Shown here: one piece after another, positions 21,311-32,314 of the stretch
Position numbering within the stretch: the stretch's first letter is position 1
Layout: every line of letters begins with the position of its first letter
DNA from: Sthenelais limicola
Lineage: Eukaryota > Annelida > Polychaeta > Phyllodocida > Sigalionidae
Direction of reading: 5' to 3'
Assembly: GCA_942159475.1 (NCBI GenBank)
Contig: OW804102.1
Coordinates: 25,481,873-25,545,872 of the forward strand
DNA length: 64,000 nucleotides
Notes under the pieces: generated by a model
The model's database searches: none
Seen by the model: the letters and a program-made list of their open reading frames with translations, nothing else
Told to the model about the DNA's origin: nothing
Translations under genes and position numbers: made by a program

Positions 21311-21695
21311 ATTTGTGATGTGTGACAGGAAAATGAGTCACAAGTCGCAAATAATGGATGTTGAGATATCATCATATTTGAAAAGATGAGATCAAGCCGA
21401 TTCCAATGATAGTAAACATTAGGACATTTAATAAGTATTTTTATATTTTATCTTTCATATTTTTGGGTGGAGAATTACAGGTTAAGTATCTAAATATACT
21501 CTATAAGAGCACCCTGGAAATGCAAAGATATATTTAAGGCACTGTCTTGAGAGTTGGTACATGTTTTCATACGACCTCAGGCACTACATACTCCAAAAAT
21601 GAAAACATTCCCACACAGAGATCTTGTGAATATGCCACTTTGAAATATATCAATTTTGCGACCTGTGACTCATTATCCTGAAACACATCACATTT
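21311..21695 (-). mobile_element. Family D MITE, copy 3
   Basis: Left end ATTTGTGATGTGTGACAGGA, AAATGAGTCACAAGTCGC. Right end GCGACCTGTGACTCATTATC, CTGAAACACATCACATTT. The best-preserved pair of ends in the family, giving a TIR of about 42 bp. Interior is reversed relative to the copies at 0.6 and 14.7 kb. Confidence 0.85.
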
Positions 21696-21847
21696 CTCAT
21701 AGTGCAGCCTTTGTCTCTAACGATGATTTCCGGCCGATTCCAATGTTAAAATTAAGGATATCTAATAAGTACTTCTATATCCTTTTCTATAGAGACAATC
21801 ACTATAGGAAAGCAGTGAAATATATTCTGATGTTCTTTGGAACGCAT

Positions 21848-22083
21848 GGGTCAGGTCGTCCAAAAATGGACAATCGGCAGCGCTACACATTAAGTAAGTT
21901 CTGCTAAATTAGGCAAATTAGGCTGAAAAATGTTAAGTCATCTGAGTATATTTTGTATTGCCTTGATTAAAAATATCAGTGTGGTTATTGTAAACGGAAT
22001 TTTGAATTTGAATTTTGTCTTGAATTTTGGTTATTTGAGAGGGTTGGGGAAGGGGAATTGTACATTTTCTGGGGATCTGATCC
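21848..22083 (+). mobile_element. Family A MITE, copy 7
   Basis: GGGTCAGGTCGTCCAAAAAT at the left, CATTTTCTGGGGATCTGATC at the right. Interior TTAAGTAAGTTCTGCTAAAT through GGTTATTTGAGAGGGTTGG. The AAATTAGGC motif is duplicated in tandem at 21905-21925. Confidence 0.8.
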
Positions 22084-22106
22084 ATATATTTAGTAGGCCT
22101 AAAGCC

Positions 22107-22205
22107 TTGAAATTTGGTATAGAGACTCGGACGGCTAAGAGGGCCAATCAATCCAGAAATGGAAACATTCCTAGGAAGAGTTCCTTTGAATACAACACTT
22201 TGACT
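22107..22205 (-). repeat. Family D-like diverged fragment
   Basis: CCTTGAAATTTGGTATAGAG, then AATGGAAACATTCCTAGGAA and TTTGAATACAACACTTTGA follow the order seen in the D copies at 30.5 and 60.8 kb (CTTGAAA, GAAC/GAAACATTC, GAATAAAACACTT). No TIR remains. Confidence 0.45.
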
Positions 22206-22550
22206 TTTAACTATGGGATATAGCTGTAAATATGTTATATGGGATATAAGAATGTGTGTCCATAAGCACTTAATATTATCATGGTGTTTAGAAACTAATT
22301 TATAGCATTTTTCTGATATAGAATCCTAGCTTGGTGAAATATAATCACTCACTCGCCATCGGGAAAGAGCGGGAAGTAGAAACCAGAACGAAAACAAATC
22401 ATAACACCACAGAAAATAAAATGAAATTAATCAAATAAAATACATTGACTCCTCAAATAATGAATGAAAACCAAGAGAATGAGTGCTCACGAGATGTACG
22501 GTACTCCTTGTTCTGAAGAGGAAGAAGTCAGGGAGACAGGAAGGGGCGGA
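22206..22550. other. Unique spacer
   Basis: AT-rich at left, then GA-rich. A short frame starts at 22464 but no domain is visible. Confidence 0.4.
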
Positions 22551-22554
22551 GGCG

Positions 22555-22675
22555 GGGAAAAATATCGTCTGCTTGGGTCGGGGAGGCGGGAACAGCGAAT
22601 TGTCGTCTGCTCTGAGTGGGAGGAGGAGACAAGTAAATTGTCGTCTGCCGGGGTGGGAGGGGGCAACAGTCAGAA
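22555..22675. repeat. Short array of TCGTCTGC units
   Basis: Three occurrences of ATYGTCGTCTGCY or a close variant (about 22562, 22601 and 22640), spaced about 39-44 bp with G-rich linkers. A fourth related site stands alone near 9820. The coincidence of the motif in both places suggests a shared source repeat. Confidence 0.5.
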
Positions 22676-22739
22676 TGTAAACAAATCACAGAGGCCATCC
22701 ATCGTCAGGTAAAAACCCTGCTTCCTCCCTCTCAAACCC

Positions 22740-22860
22740 ACATCAAAGATGGCGGCTTTCTCTCCGGAAATGTCGCCTGCTCCTATGGAATCTTCACAAA
22801 GAGGTTGCCATGGTGATGGCGTCCGAAGTGGTTGGGGTGGGGTAATGGTATGGGGTGTGT
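22740..22860 (+). promoter_or_regulatory. YY1-like AAGATGGCGGC with RFX-like X-box; possible first exon
   Basis: AAGATGGCGGC (22747-22757) is a full YY1-type site that also gives a start codon in good context. The frame reads MAAFSPEMSPAPMESSQRG before running into a G/GT-rich low-complexity stretch. GTTGCCATGGTGAT (22804-22817) is close to an RFX X-box. The donor candidate GAG/GTTGCC (cut after 22803) is weak. The protein is not recognised; treat as a regulatory patch unless transcripts show otherwise. Confidence 0.25.
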
Positions 22861-22873
22861 GTGTGTGTGTGTT
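22855..22873. repeat. (GT)n microsatellite
   Basis: About nine GT repeats following a G-rich segment. Confidence 0.85.
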
Positions 22874-23099
22874 AGGGGGTGGAGGTGAGGTAGAAAAATG
22901 TTTATGCGGCTGTTTTTTTAAAAATCGTTAAATCCTGAACGGCGGAGACCGTTATGCATAAATAAAATGTTACAAATTGACTATTTATATCTTATCGAGG
23001 AATATCCTCCTTCACGCATAATTATATCAAAATATCAACCAATATTAAAACTATAATAGAATTCAACATAAAAAGATTGAGGAAGGCCTAGTTACATTG

Positions 23100-23360
23100 G
23101 AAGATTGAAGAAGGAAGATCTCAAGAGTGTTCGGAAGGAGAAGGAATTAAAGAAGAAATATAAGATGATGAAGAACATCAGGAAATGAAGGAACAAGAGA
23201 AGCATAATAAGGAAGAAGAAGAGTAGGGGCAAGAGTAGAAGCACGAGGAGGAGGAGGAGGAGGTGGAGGAGGTGGAGGAGGAGGAGGAGGAGGAGGGGGG
23301 GGGAGGAGGAGGAGGTGGTGGAGGAGGAGGAGGTGGTGGAGGAGAAGCATGAGCTAGGAG
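23100..23360. repeat. GGA/GGAGGT trinucleotide tract
   Basis: Core (GGA)n with GGT interruptions at 23245-23345; purine-rich flanks. The minus frames translate to Pro/Leu/Ser runs and are artefacts. Confidence 0.9.
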
Positions 23361-24060
23361 GAGTAGGAAAAATAACACATTTTTTGAGGGTCACCAGGTA
23401 GAAGACTTGGTCAATTTCAGGTTATACCTGAAGAATCAATACATGATTCAAGGAGAGTAAAATGTTATAGCGCACTATTATGTTTTATATCCTGTACATG
23501 TCCTGTCAATGATTTAATTATTAAATCACCAACAATAAAAATTCATTCTAATCAAGCATGTAAGACTTGTATGTAGTTTTATACAGTTTTCTGAAAGAGT
23601 GGTAATAGTCTGTTTTATATTATCATCACAAGGTGAAAATGTCTGAATTGTTATATAAGAAGACCAATATAGAAAGAGGAAACTTTCATGTAAATTGTTA
23701 TGAATGTATATATTTAAATAAGATTGATGATATTGGTATGTAACATGATTTAATTGTTATAAAAGTGTAATCTTTCTGAAGAAACATATATTAGATCGGA
23801 TATAGCGTAAAGAAGATCTGAATATATGCTTCTATTAACAGATGTCTTACATGTATAATAAACAAAAGAACAATTCAGGGCACTCTAGGAAGATCTATGC
23901 GTGCAAAGAGAGAGAAATGACCATTTTCTATGTAATTGTATTGCAATTTGGAAATAAAAACACTTATATATATAATGAGGGACAGAGGAGAAAGAAGGAG
24001 AAAGAGAGAAGGAAGGGATGGAGAGAGTAGTAGTACTTAGCAGTAATACGATTAGAAAGA
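23361..24060. other. AT-rich spacer
   Basis: No gene or family recognised. A small purine run occurs at 23985-24030. Confidence 0.4.
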
Positions 24061-24419
24061 AGAAGCGGTACTAGAAGTTCTAGAAGAGGAAGCAAAATTG
24101 ATAGTAATATAGAAGTAGTAGAGGAGGAGGAGGAAGAAGAGCAATAGGCCCAGTTTGCAATAAATCCATCCAGATGTCTAAATTAAAGCAAAGCATGTGG
24201 GGGAGAGTAACTATGACCTGGTGGGTGGATCTGTAGTCAGGCTTTCTATTGGGTAGTGTCATGTAAATAAAAGGAGAAAGTGGCAGTTGAGGATTTATGC
24301 TTTAAGGTAGGGCAGAGGTTTATTCGCCAGTCTACGGGCATTTTGTGCTGAGACTGCACTTCTGTGGATAGTCGCTATGTTGCTATGTATAGTACACAGT
24401 GTGAGACATGTGTCTAGTA

Positions 24420-24680
24420 TGTATACTAAATATATAAATAGAGAGAGAGGGGGAAGGACAAGAGAGCAGAAATAGAGAGCAGAATGAGAGGAGAAATAGA
24501 GAGGAGGAATAGAGAGGAGGAAGAGAGGAGGAAGAGAGAAGAGAGAAAGGGTAGAGTGAGAGTGGAGAGAAATCTATGACAGGAGAGAGGAGAATATAGA
24601 AGAGCAAGAGCGGAGGGAGATATAGGAAATATAGAGAGGAGAGAGTGAAAGAGATAGGATAGAGAGTGAAAGAGATTTGA
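24420..24680. repeat. GA-rich tract
   Basis: GAGAGAGG and AGAGAGGAGG repeats, purines on +. Preceded by weaker purine runs at 24050-24150. Confidence 0.85.
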
Positions 24681-24889
24681 AAGTTATGTGTTTCGTTATA
24701 ATAATAATCGTTTAATAACGATTATGATAACGGGTGTTTAAACAGGTCTGATCGTTGGAATAATGTTTTCGTTAGAATTCTATGTGATCACAAAATATGA
24801 TAGCTCTGTGAGAACCAATTGCTTCCACAAGCCTCTTACGATACGATTACAATGGGCAATATCATAACGACTGGATAACCTATGGGATG

Positions 24890-25315
24890 GCGAGCTAGAG
24901 GAGAAGGAGATGGAGGGGGAAATGGAAGAGGTGGCGGAGGAGAGGCAGAAGGAAGAGGTGGAGGAGGAGAAGAGGCAGAAGGAAGAGGTGGAGATAGAGG
25001 AGAGGCAGAAGAAAGTGGTGGAGGTGGTGGTGGAGGAGGAGGAGGCTAGATGGAGGAGGAGGTGGAGGTGGAGGAACAGGAGCAAGGGGAGGAGGAGCAG
25101 GAGGGGAAGAGCAGGAGGAGGGAGAGCAGAAGGAGCAGGAGCAGAGAGGGAAGAGGGGCAGGAGGGAGAGGAGCAGGAGGGGGAAGAGGAGCAGGAGGGA
25201 GAGGAGCAGGAGGGGGAAGAGGAGCAGGAGGGAGAGGAGCAACATCAATCCAGGAGCAGGGAGAGGAGCAGGAGAAGCAGGTAGAGGAGGAGCAAGAGGT
25301 AGAGGAGGAGCAGGA
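24890..25315. repeat. GGA-rich tract with 36-bp periodicity
   Basis: GAGGAGGAG and GAGCAGGAGG units. Between 25150 and 25245 a GCAGGAGGGAGAGGAGCAGG unit repeats about every 36 bp. Frames on both strands are open throughout (Glu-rich on +, Pro/Leu-rich on -), so no coding claim is made. Confidence 0.9.
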
Positions 25316-25454
25316 GGAGGGAATCAACAACTTTAACCCATGGTGTCCCAGTACATGGCCGTACAACAGCAGATAGACATGGTGAAGCACACCGTGCAGC
25401 ACTGACAGCAGTTGCAGCACAAATCTCTGCTAGTGCTTAGTAGTGCTATAATGA

Positions 25455-25697
25455 GGGTCAAGTCACCAGAAAATGTACAGTTCGCCTTCACCCATCCTCT
25501 CAAATAACACACATTTAAGGCAAAAATTAGCATCAAAATACAGTTCAACAACCCAATTATATTGATATATTTGTTGAATCAACGCAATACTAAATATATA
25601 TCAGATATATCAAGTAGTTACAGTCCTCAGCCTAATTTAGCAGAATTTGACTAAATGAGTAGAGGTACCAATTGTACAGTTTCAGATGACTTGACCC
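25455..25697 (-). mobile_element. Family A MITE, copy 8
   Basis: GGGTCAAGTCACCAGAAAAT at left, GATGACTTGACCC at right. Here the TIR variant GGGTCAAGTCA is shared by both ends, so the two ends have co-varied. Interior CACCCATCCTCTCAAATAAC, minus orientation. Confidence 0.8.
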
Positions 25698-26310
25698 ATA
25701 ATCATATACTACCATGGGATGTTCATATAGAGGATGAGATACATATACATATCGGTTTACATTACTATTATCTATTACTATATATCTTATATTCTAAAAG
25801 CCTAGTTCTATCATTCTTTATGCATATAAAATACATATAAAAATAGTTTGATGTGGTCGATCATGTAATTATGGATCAATGACATTTACCGGATTCTGGC
25901 CTTGTACTAGGTGCCAGTTTGAATACATTAATCATCCTATACTGGATAATTTACATATTCTTATATTTCATTTCAAATAAACTTGATAGCGTCGATTCTA
26001 TTTAAATCTTGTGTTCTTACATATATGTCTATAATTATTATGATTAACAGGTTCCTCCTGCTACCAGTTACCTTCTTATCCTTATCCATTCGTTTTTTCG
26101 TTTTTTTCAAATTCAATTGAAGGCCAAAATAATATTTAAGACACTTACAAAAAGGACGCAATATTTATCATGAATGATTTCATGCGTTGATAGTTATAGA
26201 ACTAAAAGCCCTTCCTCCATATTTGGTATATGTTCAGAATTTCTGACATATACACTCAACCGTTCAGTCCATAGTAATACATTTATAGAATATCAGGTTT
26301 TATCACTAAA
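25698..26310. other. AT-rich spacer
   Basis: No ORF above 62 codons and no repeat family recognised. Confidence 0.4.
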
Positions 26311-26417
26311 GGGCCTAGTCCACTAGGCCGATTCTCATGAGAGTTTGCGCCGCAGAGGACTCTTTGGCACTAAATTCTGTGAGGATCGCACGAGAATCGG
26401 CTTAGTGGACTAGGCCT
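26311..26417. mobile_element. Fold-back element (family E), copy 1
   Basis: About 107-bp palindrome: GGCCTAGTCCACTAGGCCGA at left, complement at right (CGGCTTAGTGGACTAGGCC). A second copy lies at 34426. The arms are about 35 nt, the loop holds GCCGCAGAGGACTCTTTGG. No ORF. Confidence 0.75.
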
Positions 26418-27206
26418 TTAAGATAGGGAGCAACACTTTGATTTATTCAAGGCCTTCAAAATATAATTATAGATTTAATATAGCACATTTCGTCAGCATA
26501 CTTGTATGTCTAACTTGTTAGCAATATTGAATTCTCATGAAAATACTTAATGTGTAATATAATTATAACGAAAAGAAAAAGAAATTTAGATCAGGTTATA
26601 TTTCAGGTCGATCTATATAGACAATATACATATATATATCAAGTAGTTTTAATACATAGGGAATCCCAGGGCTTTGCCTCGGGATTATACACCACGTAAT
26701 GCCCGAGCAGCCCCTCAATGTCGTTCATTAATCCTTCAGTAATACTTCTCTCCGGTTAAATTGAGAACAACAAATATACACGGTACTATTCCGAATAATG
26801 GAGATTAAATTAAATTCATTTAAGATTATTTATTATATTTCAGAACAATATTCCAATTAACGAGACATTGCTACCGTCGGTTGAACATATTATCTAACTC
26901 TGAGAAGTGGAAATCGCCTAATCACCCATAAAAACTCGGCTTTTAAAGCAATGAAGAAATGTAGGAGCCACAGTTTTTCTTTCTTGCCAGGGAAATCCCT
27001 CCACTTTTTCCACCTCTCCCCACCCACCCATCTCCTTCAACGGCTCCCTCAAATAGGCCTGGCCTAATGGTTATTATCCCTCATTTTAGTGTATTCCAAG
27101 CTATATTTTATGAGGAATGAAACATAAAAACTACTTCCATCCCCTTACAAGGCAAGAGAGATGTTTTTCTACATAATGGTATTCTTCCATTATGTGTCGG
27201 CCAAAT
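26418..27206. other. AT-rich spacer
   Basis: No gene recognised. GGCTTTGCCTCGGGATTAT (about 26673-26691) resembles, in reverse complement, 60261-60279. A pyrimidine patch lies at 26995-27045. Confidence 0.4.
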
Positions 27207-27440
27207 GGGTTGGAGCTCCAGAAAATGTACAATTCCCTTTGACCAATCTTCTCGAATAACCCAAGTTTAAAACAAAATCGAGGTACAAAATACAGTTCAG
27301 CATAAACGAACAATTTCTTTAAATCAGTGTAACACCAAATATACTCAAATATACCGATTATACATCACTTTTCAGCCGAATTTTAAAAAGTTTACTAAAT
27401 GTGTAGAGCTGCTGATTGTACATTTCCTGACGCCCTGATC
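27207..27440 (-). mobile_element. Family A MITE, copy 9
   Basis: GGGTTGGAGCTCCAGAAAAT to ATTTCCTGACGCCCTGATC. Interior CAATCTTCTCGAATAACCC and TTTACTAAATGTGTAGAGC, minus orientation. Confidence 0.8.
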
Positions 27441-27599
27441 AGATAAAAAATAAGGGTGGAAGAACCGTTTAATGTACTTAGAGAATAAAGGCAGGCTTTA
27501 GAAGTAGGTAACATATGAAAAAAGGAAAGTAATGTAATGTAGTGTAATCTAAATATGTATAGAGTGAATATTGTATCGCTCTTTGTCACTGTATTTGTA

Positions 27600-27889
27600 A
27601 TAGGGGATTTGCATGTCTGCCACCTTGAAGTTATGGAGTTATGAGTTATATTTTATGTTTAGCATGGAATATTTAACAGAGACCTCATGTAAATAGCTAT
27701 GTATTATACATGTCTTCATCTTTCCCATCTTGGATTTGGTTTTCATAGATCATTTACATAAGCTATGGTATTGGGGAGAAGATCCTCGCATTTTTCAATG
27801 AAAATACTGCTAAATATTTGTATGTCAAATTTGAACTGAATCCTCAGCATGTATAGTGATAAAGATGCAGAGTGAGACATGCGAATACA
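27600..27889 (-). mobile_element. Family B MITE, decayed copy
   Basis: TAGGGGATTTGCATGTCTGC at left. Interior in reverse order relative to the plus copies (CCATCTTGGATTTGG, TTTTCATAGATCATTTAC, CTAAATATTTGTATGTC). The right TIR has decayed to ACATGCGAATA. Confidence 0.7.
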
Positions 27890-27968
27890 GTATTGTAATG
27901 TACTTATTTGGGCTGGGCCTTTTAATAGACCACCTGTGAATTTGTACAGGCCTGTGTCCACTCAGCCT

Positions 27969-28164
27969 GAGTGAGTAAGTGAGATTGGTTGCTTCACGCC
28001 ATTGTCAACACATTGAAGGTTATATCAAGGGCGGGAGAGCTTAGAGGGAGGCAGTTCATGACCATACCCAGGAAATTCAATTCAAGTATTCTTTATTATG
28101 CTGATCTAGCCGCACAAAAAGGAGTTAGAGATAGAGAAGAAGGTAGAGAGAGACAGAAAAAAGG
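27969..28164 (+). repeat. Family J SINE-like repeat, copy 1
   Basis: Opens GAGTGAGTAAGTGAGATTGG, then TTGCTTCACGCC, ATATCAAGGGCGGGAGAGCT and GGGAGGCAGTTCATGACC, with a GA-rich tail. Copies at 50474, 50561 and 50799 and a start at the window edge (63978). The GAGTGAG head plus TTGCTTYACGCC resembles repeats common in gastropod genomes (from memory, unverified). Confidence 0.55.
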
Positions 28165-28207
28165 ACCGCTCACTCAGCCTGTTTCCACTCAGCCGATTGC
28201 CTCTTAA

Positions 28208-28322
28208 GGCTGGGTTCCACTGGCCGGCTACTTCTCCCGCTACTCCTCCTGTTTCTTTGCTCCCGCTACTTTTAGAAGCGGGAGCAAGTAGCAGGAGGTA
28301 GCCGCTTCAAATCGAACATGTG
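28208..28322. mobile_element. Fold-back element (family I), truncated
   Basis: TTAA (28204-28207), then GGCTGGGTTCCACTGGCC. The interior arms CTCCCGCTACTTTTAGAAGC and GCGGGAGCAAGTAGCAGG form a hairpin. The right end is not found: the 34-bp array starts inside it at GCACTGGCC. Relative at 55480. Confidence 0.65.
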
Positions 28323-29135
28323 TGCACTGGCCTGACTGCCCTCTGTTTCATGCGTCTGCACTGGCCTGACTGCCCACTGTTTCATGCGTCTGCACTGGCC
28401 TGACTGCCCTCTGTTTCATGCGTCTGCACTGGCCTGACTGCCCTCTGTTTCATGCGTCTGCACTGGCCTGACTGCCCTCTGTTTCATGCGTCTGCACTGG
28501 CCTGACTGCCCTCTGTTTCATCCGTCTGCACTGGCCTGACTGCCCTCTGTTTCATGCATCTGCACTGGTCTGACTGCCCTCTGGTTCATACATCTGCACT
28601 GGTCTGACTGCCCCCTGTTTCATGCGTCTGCACTGGCCTGACTGCCCTCTGTTTCATGCATCTGCACTGGTCTGACTGCCCACTGTTTCATGCATCTGCA
28701 CTGGTCTGACTGCCCTCTGTTTCAAGCATCTCCACTGGTCTGACTGCCCTCTGTTTCATGCATGCACTGGTCTGACTGCCCACTGTTTCATGCATCTCCA
28801 CTGGTCTGACTGCCCACTGTTTCATGCATCTGGACTGGTGTGACTGCCCTCTGTTTCATGCATCTCCACTGGTCTGACTGCCCTCTGTTTCATGCATCTC
28901 CACTGGTCTGACTGCCCTCTGTTTCATGCATCTCCACTGGTCTGACTGCCCACTGTTTCATGCATCTGCACTGGTGTGACTGCCCTCTGTTTCATGCATC
29001 TGCACTGGTGTGACTGCCCTCTGTTTCATGCATCTCCACTGGTCTGACTGCCCACTGTTTCATGCATCTCCACTGGTCTGACTGCCCACTGTTTCATGCG
29101 TCTGCACTGGTCTGACTGCCCACTGTTTCATGCAT
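28323..29135. repeat. 34-bp minisatellite
   Basis: About 24 units of CACTGGTCTGACTGCCCTCT plus GTTTCATGCATCTS. GCACTGG at 28324 and 28358 fixes the period. Left units have GGCCTG and GCGTCT while right units have GGTCTG and GCATCT, so the array has homogenised in two blocks. One unit at about 28757 is 4 bp short. Confidence 0.92.
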
Positions 29136-29159
29136 CTGTGGACATGAGGCTGAACTAAT

Positions 29160-29528
29160 CTTAAGTAAAATTTTTAAATAAAGTTACCATGATTTTATTT
29201 CAATCCCATGCTCCTAATTACCCACTTTAATTTCTCCATATTTTTTAGTTTTTTATTTTATTTTATTAGTAAATTATTAGAATCAACCTTTTTCTGACAT
29301 TTGTCACAAAGAAGCAATTTAAAAAATTGGCTTAAAACATTCATTAATTATCAGAGGACATTTTAATTACAGACCTCTAAATGGGGAGGTAATAAAGGCT
29401 TTAACACTTGGGTATCTAGCTCCAGGATAAAAGCTGGCTAAAAAGGATAATCCTAGATTAAAACAGAGATAACTGCCCTTTCTCTGCTCTGTGTGGGTGT
29501 TATAGATCTACCCCACATCCACATGTTC
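29160..29528. other. AT-rich spacer
   Basis: TTTTATTTTATTTTATT run at 29253-29268; nothing else recognised. Confidence 0.45.
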
Positions 29529-30218
29529 AAACTGCACTCTCAGTTAAAGCTGCACACTCGGTTAAAGCTGCACACTCAGTTAAAGCTGCAGTCTCAGTTA
29601 AAGCTGCACACTCAGTTAAAGCCACTCTCTCAGTTAAAGCTGCAGTCTCAGTTAAAGCTGCAGTCTCAGTTAAAGCTGCAGTCTCAGTTAAAGCTGCACA
29701 CTCAGTTAAAGCCACTCTCTCAGTTAAAGCTGCAGTCTCAGTTAAAGCTGCAGTCTCAGTTAAAGCTGCAGTCTCAGTTAAAGCTGCACACTCAGTTAAA
29801 GCCACTCTCTCAGTTAAAGCTGCAGTCTCAGTTAAAGCTGCACACTCAGTTAAAGCTGCAGTCTCAGTTAAAGCTGCACACTCAGTTAAAGCCACTCTCT
29901 CAGTTAAAGCTGCAGTCTCAGTTAAAGCTGCAGTCTCAGTTAAAGCTGCAGTCTCAGTTAAAGCTGCGTTCTCAGTTGAAGCTGCAATCTCAGTTAAAGC
30001 TGCAGTCTTGGTTAAAGCTGCACTCTCAGTTAAAGATGTACGCTCAGTTAAAGATACATTCTCAGGTAAAGCTGCATTCTCAGTTAAAGCTGCAGTCTCA
30101 GTTAAAACTGCACTCTCAGTTAAACCTGCACTCTCAGTTAAAGTTGCAGTCCCAATTAAAGCTGCACTCTCAGTTAAAGATGTACTCTCAGGTAAAGCTG
30201 CAGCCTCAGTTAAACTGT
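29529..30218. repeat. 18-bp minisatellite with 90-bp higher-order repeat
   Basis: About 38 units of CTCAGTTAAAGCTGCAGT. The variant GCCACTCTCTCAG occurs at 29621, 29711, 29801 and 29891, exactly 90 bp apart, so five 18-mers form a higher-order unit. The frame 29493-30221 reads LKLQSQ repeats on + and the complement reads ALTETA repeats. The period is divisible by three, so openness is not evidence of coding. Confidence 0.93.
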
Positions 30219-30262
30219 TAAAGTTAACATCAACATTGAAAAACTATATATTTTCTACTTAA

Positions 30263-30350
30263 AGGTCATCTGACCAAAAATTTGGGAGGGTTTTGTTCAG
30301 TTGTTTTTGCTGAGGGCTTCATAAAAGTCCATGACCAGATGTTGGAGACC
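30263..30350 (-). repeat. Family L dispersed repeat, copy 3
   Basis: GGTCATCTGACC, AAAAATTTGGGAGGGTTTTG, TTGTTTTTGCTGAGGGCTTC and ATAAAAGTCCATGA. Directly abuts a family D copy. Confidence 0.6.
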
Positions 30351-30654
30351 ACATTAGGACTAAGTAGTGTTTCCATCTCTTATGTTTGGTATATTTATGT
30401 TTGAACAAAAATTTGCACCATTTCTGGGTGGACAGTTACCAGTAAAGTAACTTACTCCATATAGGATCACTTCTAAACACAAGGATATATTCAATGCGCT
30501 GTCTTGAAATTTGGAAGACGTATTCATAATTGATATGGCTTAAAGCGCTAGACCCCGCAAAAAGATTCCAACGAAGAGATCTTGTGAATAAATCCCTTTG
30601 GAAAATATCATTTTTGCGACTTGTGACTCATAACCCTGGAACACAACACAAATG
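30351..30654 (-). mobile_element. Family D MITE, left end lost
   Basis: TTTCTGGGTGGACAGTTACC, CTGTCTTGAAATTTGG, GAGATCTTGTGAATAAA and the right TIR TTGCGACTTGTGACTCATAA, then GGAACACAACACAAATG. The TGAGTCACAAG left arm is missing. Confidence 0.7.
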
Positions 30655-30885
30655 ACCTATGGTTTCGAAATGCATAATGGGAAAGATAAAGACTTGTATG
30701 ATCATGCCATGTATGTTATTTACATTTGAGACTGACGCATGGCTCTTTATTGGACATCAAAATATTTTATTATGTTAAAAATTCCGCACTGAACATGACA
30801 TGTTTTCATTAGCCTCTCCTCTAACATATACAGGATATCTCCCATAATATCTTGCGTATCAACATTCAAAATGCAAGTCCACTTC
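30655..30885 (+). mobile_element. Family B fragment, decayed
   Basis: AATGCATAATGGGAAAGATA, CACTGAACATGACATGTTTT, CCATAATATCTTGCGTATC and TTCAAAATGCAAGTCC keep B order but the TIRs are gone. Confidence 0.5.
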
Positions 30886-31654
30886 TCTATGCGCATCAAG
30901 TTTCAAGAATCATACAAACACGTTCCCTGTAATGGGACCTACAAGTGCGTCTGTCAAAAACAATCGAAAAAGGTAATATTACAGTTAATAGTTGACATTT
31001 AATTATATCTAAAACATATTCATAAGTTGTTTCATAAAAGTGCATGGGCTTCCATAGAAAGCTATACCAAAGTTTCAAATTTCACAAGTCAAAAGAATTT
31101 AAAATCCAGATGCTATGATGGAAGAGAGAAACCTATAGGTAGAGAAATTCTAGATAGTGACAGAGCTGGTGGGTGGGTAGGATAAAGACTATAATGAGGC
31201 CCTTTTTAGAGTAATCCATAGGCCGAACTCTCCTGTACTGAAGAGAGGACTCTCTCCCCTCCTCTATTCGCCTCCATGGAAGAGTTCTAATAGGATTCTC
31301 TGGGTTCTTAGTGCTCTGTTTTATCTATTATCGCTACGGTGCGATGGCTAGATAGAGAGAGAGACAATGGATTGCAGTAGTCTTAACAGTGAAGATGCAT
31401 TGAAATACCCTATTTACTACTGAGCGATTGGGTTTTAATTGGATTATTGGAAACCGTTATTTGATTGATATAAGTTTGATATAAGAATATATAGCAATTA
31501 AGACATCGTCTTGGTAATTCAAGATGCCCTCAAATACTCCATAGTACTAAGTGATTGGTTTGTAATTGAGTTATTGGAAATAAGAATATATATCATCAGT
31601 TAACATCGATGAAAAAACGAAAGACTTTTTACTTTTTGTCCAGTTCCTTTCCTA
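30886..31654. other. Unique spacer
   Basis: AT-rich, no ORF above 60 codons; a short GA run at 31353-31365. Two related segments (31417-31445 and 31545-31573, both with GATTGG, TAATTG and TTATTGGAAA) are about 128 bp apart, a degenerate local duplication. Confidence 0.4.
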
Positions 31655-31753
31655 CCCATCTGAATGTTCTTTACCCAAAATTGTGGAGGATTTCACCCTG
31701 TTTTTGCTGCAGGGCTTCATAAAAGTCGACATTGATATTTTGCAGACCTCGCA
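31655..31753 (-). repeat. Family L dispersed repeat, copy 4
   Basis: ACCCATCTGAATGTTC, CAAAATTGTGGAGGATTTC, GTTTTTGCTGCAGGGCTTCA, TAAAAGTCGACATT. Confidence 0.6.
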
Positions 31754-32314
31754 TGAACAAACAGCTCTGTTGGTAAAGAGGTAAATAATAGCCCCAAAAT
31801 ATAAACCTTCTAGATATATCTAGTCGGCATATAGAATAGAAAGAATAGAGATTCCCTTTATTTCGTCAATGTGGTAGGCTACAAAGGTTATGAAGTAGAG
31901 TAATAAAAATAGGAGTTCATGCAAAATTTAAGTGACATACTGATCATCTGGTACCAGGTCTTCCAGATCACACCCGTCAGCATTAGTTTTGATAATTGGT
32001 TTTTACCGGGAAGAATATAAAGGTTGCTTAAGTTTAAAATATTATCTTTATACAGTAAAAAAGATTGTACAAATATATCTAAGGGCTAAGTTCTATAACT
32101 AAGATTACACACTGGCAATATTTGGCAGCCATAATAAGGTTGGAGGGAAACCTTAAAACATGTAAAATGAACAACCAGGAAATGTATAACTCTTGGACTA
32201 AACTTCGACTGATAAAAGAAGTTAATTGTGAGCTGGTAAATTTGATACAAATCAATAACTGGTTGTAAACAATGCAGGATATCTCAAAGGTTATTATTCT
32301 CATATTCTTCAAAT

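Noticed and set aside
29493..30221. 242-codon frame of LKLQSQ hexapeptide repeats
   Set aside because: The 18-bp period is divisible by three, so frames on both strands stay open automatically (the complement reads ALTETA). No other coding evidence.
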